DNA of 8,509 nucleotides from Gemmatimonadales bacterium UBA4718 (GTDB lineage Bacteria; Gemmatimonadota; Gemmatimonadetes; Gemmatimonadales; Gemmatimonadaceae). The stretch lies in NCBI GenBank assembly GCA_002404375.1, contig DHJO01000118.1:28092-36600 (forward strand), written 5' to 3'. Below the pieces are notes generated by a model. It made no database searches, was not told where the DNA came from, and was given only the letters and a program-made list of their open reading frames with translations. Of the stretch, positions 6,749-8,509 are shown piece after piece. The translations under genes and the position numbers were made by a program. How positions within the stretch are numbered: position 1 is the stretch's first letter; every line of letters begins with the position of its first letter.

Positions 6749-7612
6749 ATGGTTCAATATATTCCCCGCTTGAATGCGTCGCTGGCACTTTCGCTCGCGC
6801 TGCTTATTGGCGCGTGCACGGCAAAGTCTGACAACACCGCCGCCACGGACTCGGCTCTCAACAAGGACATCCAGCTCGCGAACCGCGACACGTCAGCGCA
6901 GCCGGCGCTTACCGATGTTCCCGCAGGAACGGCGACCAATCCGGCGCCGACCACTACGGCGCGTACCACTACTACTCGGACCACGACGACGCGTACGCCG
7001 ACCACCACGACGCGCAGACCGACCACTTCGGTTACATCAAGCGGAAACACCGTTACGCGGTCGTCAGGGAACGCGGCGGGAGCGAAAGTAGGAATGATTG
7101 CGGCCGGCTCGACGCTCAACCTGACGTCGGGTTCAAAGATTTGCACCAACACAAACAAGATCGGTGACCACTTCACCGCCACGCTAACCAACTCGATCAC
7201 GGGCTCCAACGGCGCCGTGATTCCCGCTGGCGCAACGGCCGAGGTCGAAGTGACCGAGCTCAAGCGCAGCGAAAACGCGAATGACAACGTCGTGATGGGC
7301 TTCCGGGTGATGTCCGTCAGATTTCACGGAACCACCTATCCGGTGAGTGCGACCACCAGCTACGCCGAAGTCAGCAAAGTCAGGAATCAGCCGAGGAGCA
7401 AGGACGTACAGAAGGTCGTCGGTGGTGCCGCTATCGGCGCGATTGCCGGCCAGATCTTCGGCCATAGCACCAAGGCCACAGTGATCGGCGCCGCCGTAGG
7501 TGGCGCTGCCGGAGCTGGTGCTGCCGCAGCCACGGCGAACTACGAGGGTTGCGTAAACTCAGGTGGAAAGATCACCGCAACGCTCAACTCGGCGACTCAG
7601 GTCAACATCTAA
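6749..7612 (+). CDS. Lipoprotein with Thr-rich linker, beta domain and glycine-zipper segment
   Basis: A 287-aa secreted protein of unknown role. Residues 1-22 are a signal peptide with a hydrophobic core and the lipobox LIGAC, so C23 would be lipidated after cleavage. T24 at +2 gives no inner-membrane retention signal, and an outer-membrane location is likely. Residues 68-93 are a Thr/Arg/Pro linker with almost no other residues. Residues 114-206 look like a beta-rich domain (KIGDHFTATLTNSI, GAVIPAGATAEVEV). Residues 223-259 form a glycine-zipper hairpin (VVGGAAIGAIAGQIFG, then VIGAAVGGAAGAGAAAA), a helical pair able to insert in or pack on membranes. The tail GGKITATLNSATQVNI looks like a returning last strand. 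The two remaining cysteines, C132 and C268, flank the core and could form a disulfide. The gene is monocistronic, with its own strong ribosome binding site and terminator. A cell-envelope structural or stress role is plausible but unproven. Confidence 0.87.
   Translation: MVQYIPRLNASLALSLALLIGACTAKSDNTAATDSALNKDIQLANRDTSAQPALTDVPAGTATNPAPTTTARTTTTRTTTTRTPTTTTRRPTTSVTSSGNTVTRSSGNAAGAKVGMIAAGSTLNLTSGSKICTNTNKIGDHFTATLTNSITGSNGAVIPAGATAEVEVTELKRSENANDNVVMGFRVMSVRFHGTTYPVSATTSYAEVSKVRNQPRSKDVQKVVGGAAIGAIAGQIFGHSTKATVIGAAVGGAAGAGAAAATANYEGCVNSGGKITATLNSATQVNI
6950..7027 (+). repeat. Low-complexity Thr/Arg codon repeat inside the lipoprotein gene
   Basis: The DNA is an imperfect tandem array with a period near 15 bases (CGTACCACTACTACT, CGGACCACGACGACG, then CGTACGCCGACCACC and further variants). 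It encodes blocks of R-T-T-T-T. Such arrays are prone to slippage in steps that preserve the frame, which would vary linker length between strains. Confidence 0.75.
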
Positions 7613-7635
7613 TCACGAATTGGCGGCAACGAACT

Positions 7636-7672
7636 AAAGTCCGGCGCGAGCAATCGCGCCGGACTTTTTTTT
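7636..7672 (+). terminator. Intrinsic terminator of the lipoprotein gene
   Basis: A perfect 14-bp stem pairs 7636-7649 with 7654-7667 (AAAGTCCGGCGCGA and its complement) around a GCAA tetraloop. It runs into eight consecutive T (7665-7672). It starts 23 bases after the stop codon. The A-rich left foot would also make it partly usable in the leftward direction, but the T-tract is on the plus side. Confidence 0.95.
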
Positions 7673-7725
7673 GTGCACGATCGGCATCGTGGGGCGCGCT
7701 TTCCTCTAGTTCATCGCGCATGGTC

Positions 7726-7842
7726 GGCGGTGGGTGTCCCCTTCGGGAGCTCTCGCCTGCCGCTTCGCCTTGCGGCTCGCGTCACCGCGCCGCCTTGCGG
7801 CTGCGCTGGCTGCGGCCGCTCCCGGCGAGGACACCCTCCGCC
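7726..7842 (-). repeat. Palindromic module C
   Basis: The closing stem pairs 7726-7741 with 7827-7842: 14 Watson-Crick, one minus-strand G-U, one mismatch. A TT/GC internal loop and CGGGAGC/GCTCCCG (7744-7750 with 7818-7824) follow. On the minus strand the interior contains GCC-GCAA-GGC twice and GTGA flanked by CGCG, all GNRA-type tetraloops, though some of these stems overlap and cannot all form together. In the same direction CCTCCC at 7841-7846 reads GGGAGG, 6 nt before a GTG (7834-7832). The frame it opens runs 42 codons to a TAG at 7708-7706 and starts MSSPGAAAASAAARRRGD. Confidence 0.85.
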
Positions 7843-8054
7843 TCCCTGTTCGAGATCTTTAAGTACGCGTACACCTGGCCTCTCGTGCACAACCACAAAA
7901 TTCCGGGGCGTCGAAGGCTATCGCGCGAACAAGTCCGTGCCTCCAGGTTGCGTGAGATGCTGACTCCGCCCAAGCCGACGCAAAGGCGCGACCCGGTGAT
8001 CACACGCCTTCGCGGCGCAGGGCGTCCGCGCAGTCAGGGAACCGGAGGGAAGGA
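7843..8054. other. Centre of locus-2 composite element, no recognisable gene
   Basis: This 212-bp stretch separates modules C and D. It contains a perfect 10-bp palindrome GTACGCGTAC (7863-7872) and a purine-rich run at 8043-8054 leading into D. Open frames cross it, but none has a ribosome binding site plus a recognisable product. I see no tRNA, no repeat array and no similarity to the locus-1 centre. Confidence 0.55.
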
Positions 8055-8171
8055 GGGTGGGAGTGTCCTCTGAGGGAGCGGCCGCAGCCAGCGCCGCTGC
8101 AAGGCGGCGCGGTGACGCGAGCCGTAAGGCGAAGCGGCAGGCGAGAGCTCCCGAAGGGGATACTCCCCCCG
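8055..8171 (+). repeat. Palindromic module D
   Basis: The closing stem pairs 8055-8070 with 8156-8171: 12 Watson-Crick pairs, two plus-strand G-U (8065/8161 and 8069/8157) and two mismatches. It continues through a TGA/GAA internal loop to GGGAGC/GCTCCC (8074-8079 with 8147-8152). The inner hairpin GCGCCGCT-GCAA-GGCGGCGC and a GCC-GTAA-GGC hairpin keep GNRA loops. AGGAGG at 8051-8056 lies 6 nt before a GTG at 8063. The frame runs 37 codons to a TGA at 8174-8176 (MSSEGAAAASAAARRRGD...), strongly basic and Ala/Arg-rich, nearly the same as the frame in module C. Confidence 0.85.
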
Positions 8172-8237
8172 ACTGACCAGCGATGGCAGAGATTGCGCGA
8201 GAGACTATCGCGCCGCGACAGAAGACCGATCGCCGTG

Positions 8238-8509
8238 CTAGAAGCCTGCTGCGCCTCCGTGAGAGCGGGGGTCGTCCATTCCCTCGTAACCGCCTTTCAC
8301 GCGCATGACCGACGCGGCGGCGGCGATCCCGCTGCTTAGCTCATACACATAGTGTCCCATGGCCCTTAGCCGCGCGATCACCGCCGGATCGAACCCCCCG
8401 GCCTCGAGCCGGATCGAATCGGGCAGCGCCTGGTGGTGCAGCCGCGGAGCGCTCATCGCATCCGCCAGCGACATCCGGTGGTCGATCACGTTCAGTATTA
8501 TCTGCGACG
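8238..8509 (-). CDS. ggt: Gamma-glutamyltranspeptidase, C-terminal fragment (gene continues past window edge)
   Basis: The last 90 or so residues of a gamma-glutamyltransferase. The frame enters from beyond 8509 as SQIILNVIDHRMSLADAM, continues SAPRLHHQALPDSIRLE, and ends GMDDPRSHGGAAGF. The NVID...M...A...APR.HHQ signature and a final DPR..GGAA.G are characteristic of the small subunit. This enzyme hydrolyses or transfers the gamma-glutamyl group of glutathione, usually in the periplasm. It matures by self-cleavage ahead of a catalytic threonine, which lies outside the window, as do the large subunit and any signal peptide. The GTG at 8489 is an internal valine codon, not a start. No terminator is seen between its stop and module D. 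Confidence 0.93.
   Translation of the reverse strand, partial: SQIILNVIDHRMSLADAMSAPRLHHQALPDSIRLEAGGFDPAVIARLRAMGHYVYELSSGIAAAASVMRVKGGYEGMDDPRSHGGAAGF

Larger units (their letters stand above)
7712..8185. repeat. Composite inverted-repeat element, locus 2 (modules C and D around a 212-bp centre)
   Basis: This has the same architecture as the 1486-1911 element, again in a convergent gap, between the lipoprotein terminator and the end of the transpeptidase gene. Modules C (7726-7842) and D (8055-8171) are inverted copies. The 82-base core (7742-7823 against the complement of 8074-8155) differs at only three positions. Outside the modules the symmetry continues: CATCGC-gca-TGGTC at 7712-7725 mirrors GACCA-GCGATG at 8175-8185, which sets the outer limits. 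The outer end of D matches the outer end of module B over about 30 bases (GGTC, then GTCGGG, then GTATCC, then CTTCGG), linking the two loci as one family. Confidence 0.86.

Noticed and set aside
7843..8054. A tRNA, because of a TTCGAGATC-like stretch near 7850
   Set aside because: There is no matching acceptor stem, anticodon arm or CCA around it.
7549..8073. A 174-codon plus-strand frame from the end of the lipoprotein through module C
   Set aside because: It overlaps the lipoprotein 3' end, the intrinsic terminator and the repeat, with no ribosome binding site or domain.
1486..8185. Integron attC sites, CRISPR repeats or IS ends as an explanation for the palindromes
   Set aside because: There is no GTTRRRY core, no short regular repeat-spacer series, and no integrase or transposase gene. 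A non-autonomous mobile element remains possible but is not shown.

Overview
This is an 8.5 kb piece of a high-GC bacterial chromosome. The gene content (a TIGR00300-type ornithine cyclodeaminase, a lone ABC exporter half, a soluble histidine kinase, a glycine-zipper lipoprotein) suits a soil-type Gram-negative lineage such as Gemmatimonadota or Acidobacteriota. That placement is an inference from gene style, not a sequence match.

Layout. A plus-strand pair occupies 3-1444: the C-terminal three quarters of the cyclodeaminase-family protein and an uncharacterised 159-aa protein, overlapping by 4 bases (GTGA). A minus-strand run of four genes follows, read from 6667 down to 1927: ABC exporter half-transporter, cytosolic histidine kinase (ATGA overlap), stand-alone receiver domain (directly abutting), and an alkaline-phosphatase-superfamily phosphodiesterase. 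The spacing says the transporter and the two-component pair are made together. An 81-base divergent gap precedes a plus-strand lipoprotein gene (6749-7612) that ends at a textbook intrinsic terminator. The right edge holds the C-terminus of a gamma-glutamyltranspeptidase on the minus strand.

The most unusual feature is non-genic by normal criteria. Both convergent gene junctions (1445-1926 and 7613-8237) hold a composite palindromic element of about 430-470 bp. Each is two modules of 117-150 bp in inverted orientation around an unrelated centre of 150-212 bp. Each module is closed by a long stem built on GGTGTCC/GGACACC. The two modules of a pair resemble each other internally, while modules from different loci share mainly their ends. 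Stem departures in all four modules become G-U wobbles only when read on one strand, and one internal stem shows two compensatory base-pair changes. In the same direction each module starts with a Shine-Dalgarno-like GGAGG and GTG TCC TC. In the second locus, single-base differences between the copies fall in one codon phase. The element is therefore either a structured RNA, a mobile palindromic repeat, a micro-ORF carrier, or a combination. No transposase is visible nearby.
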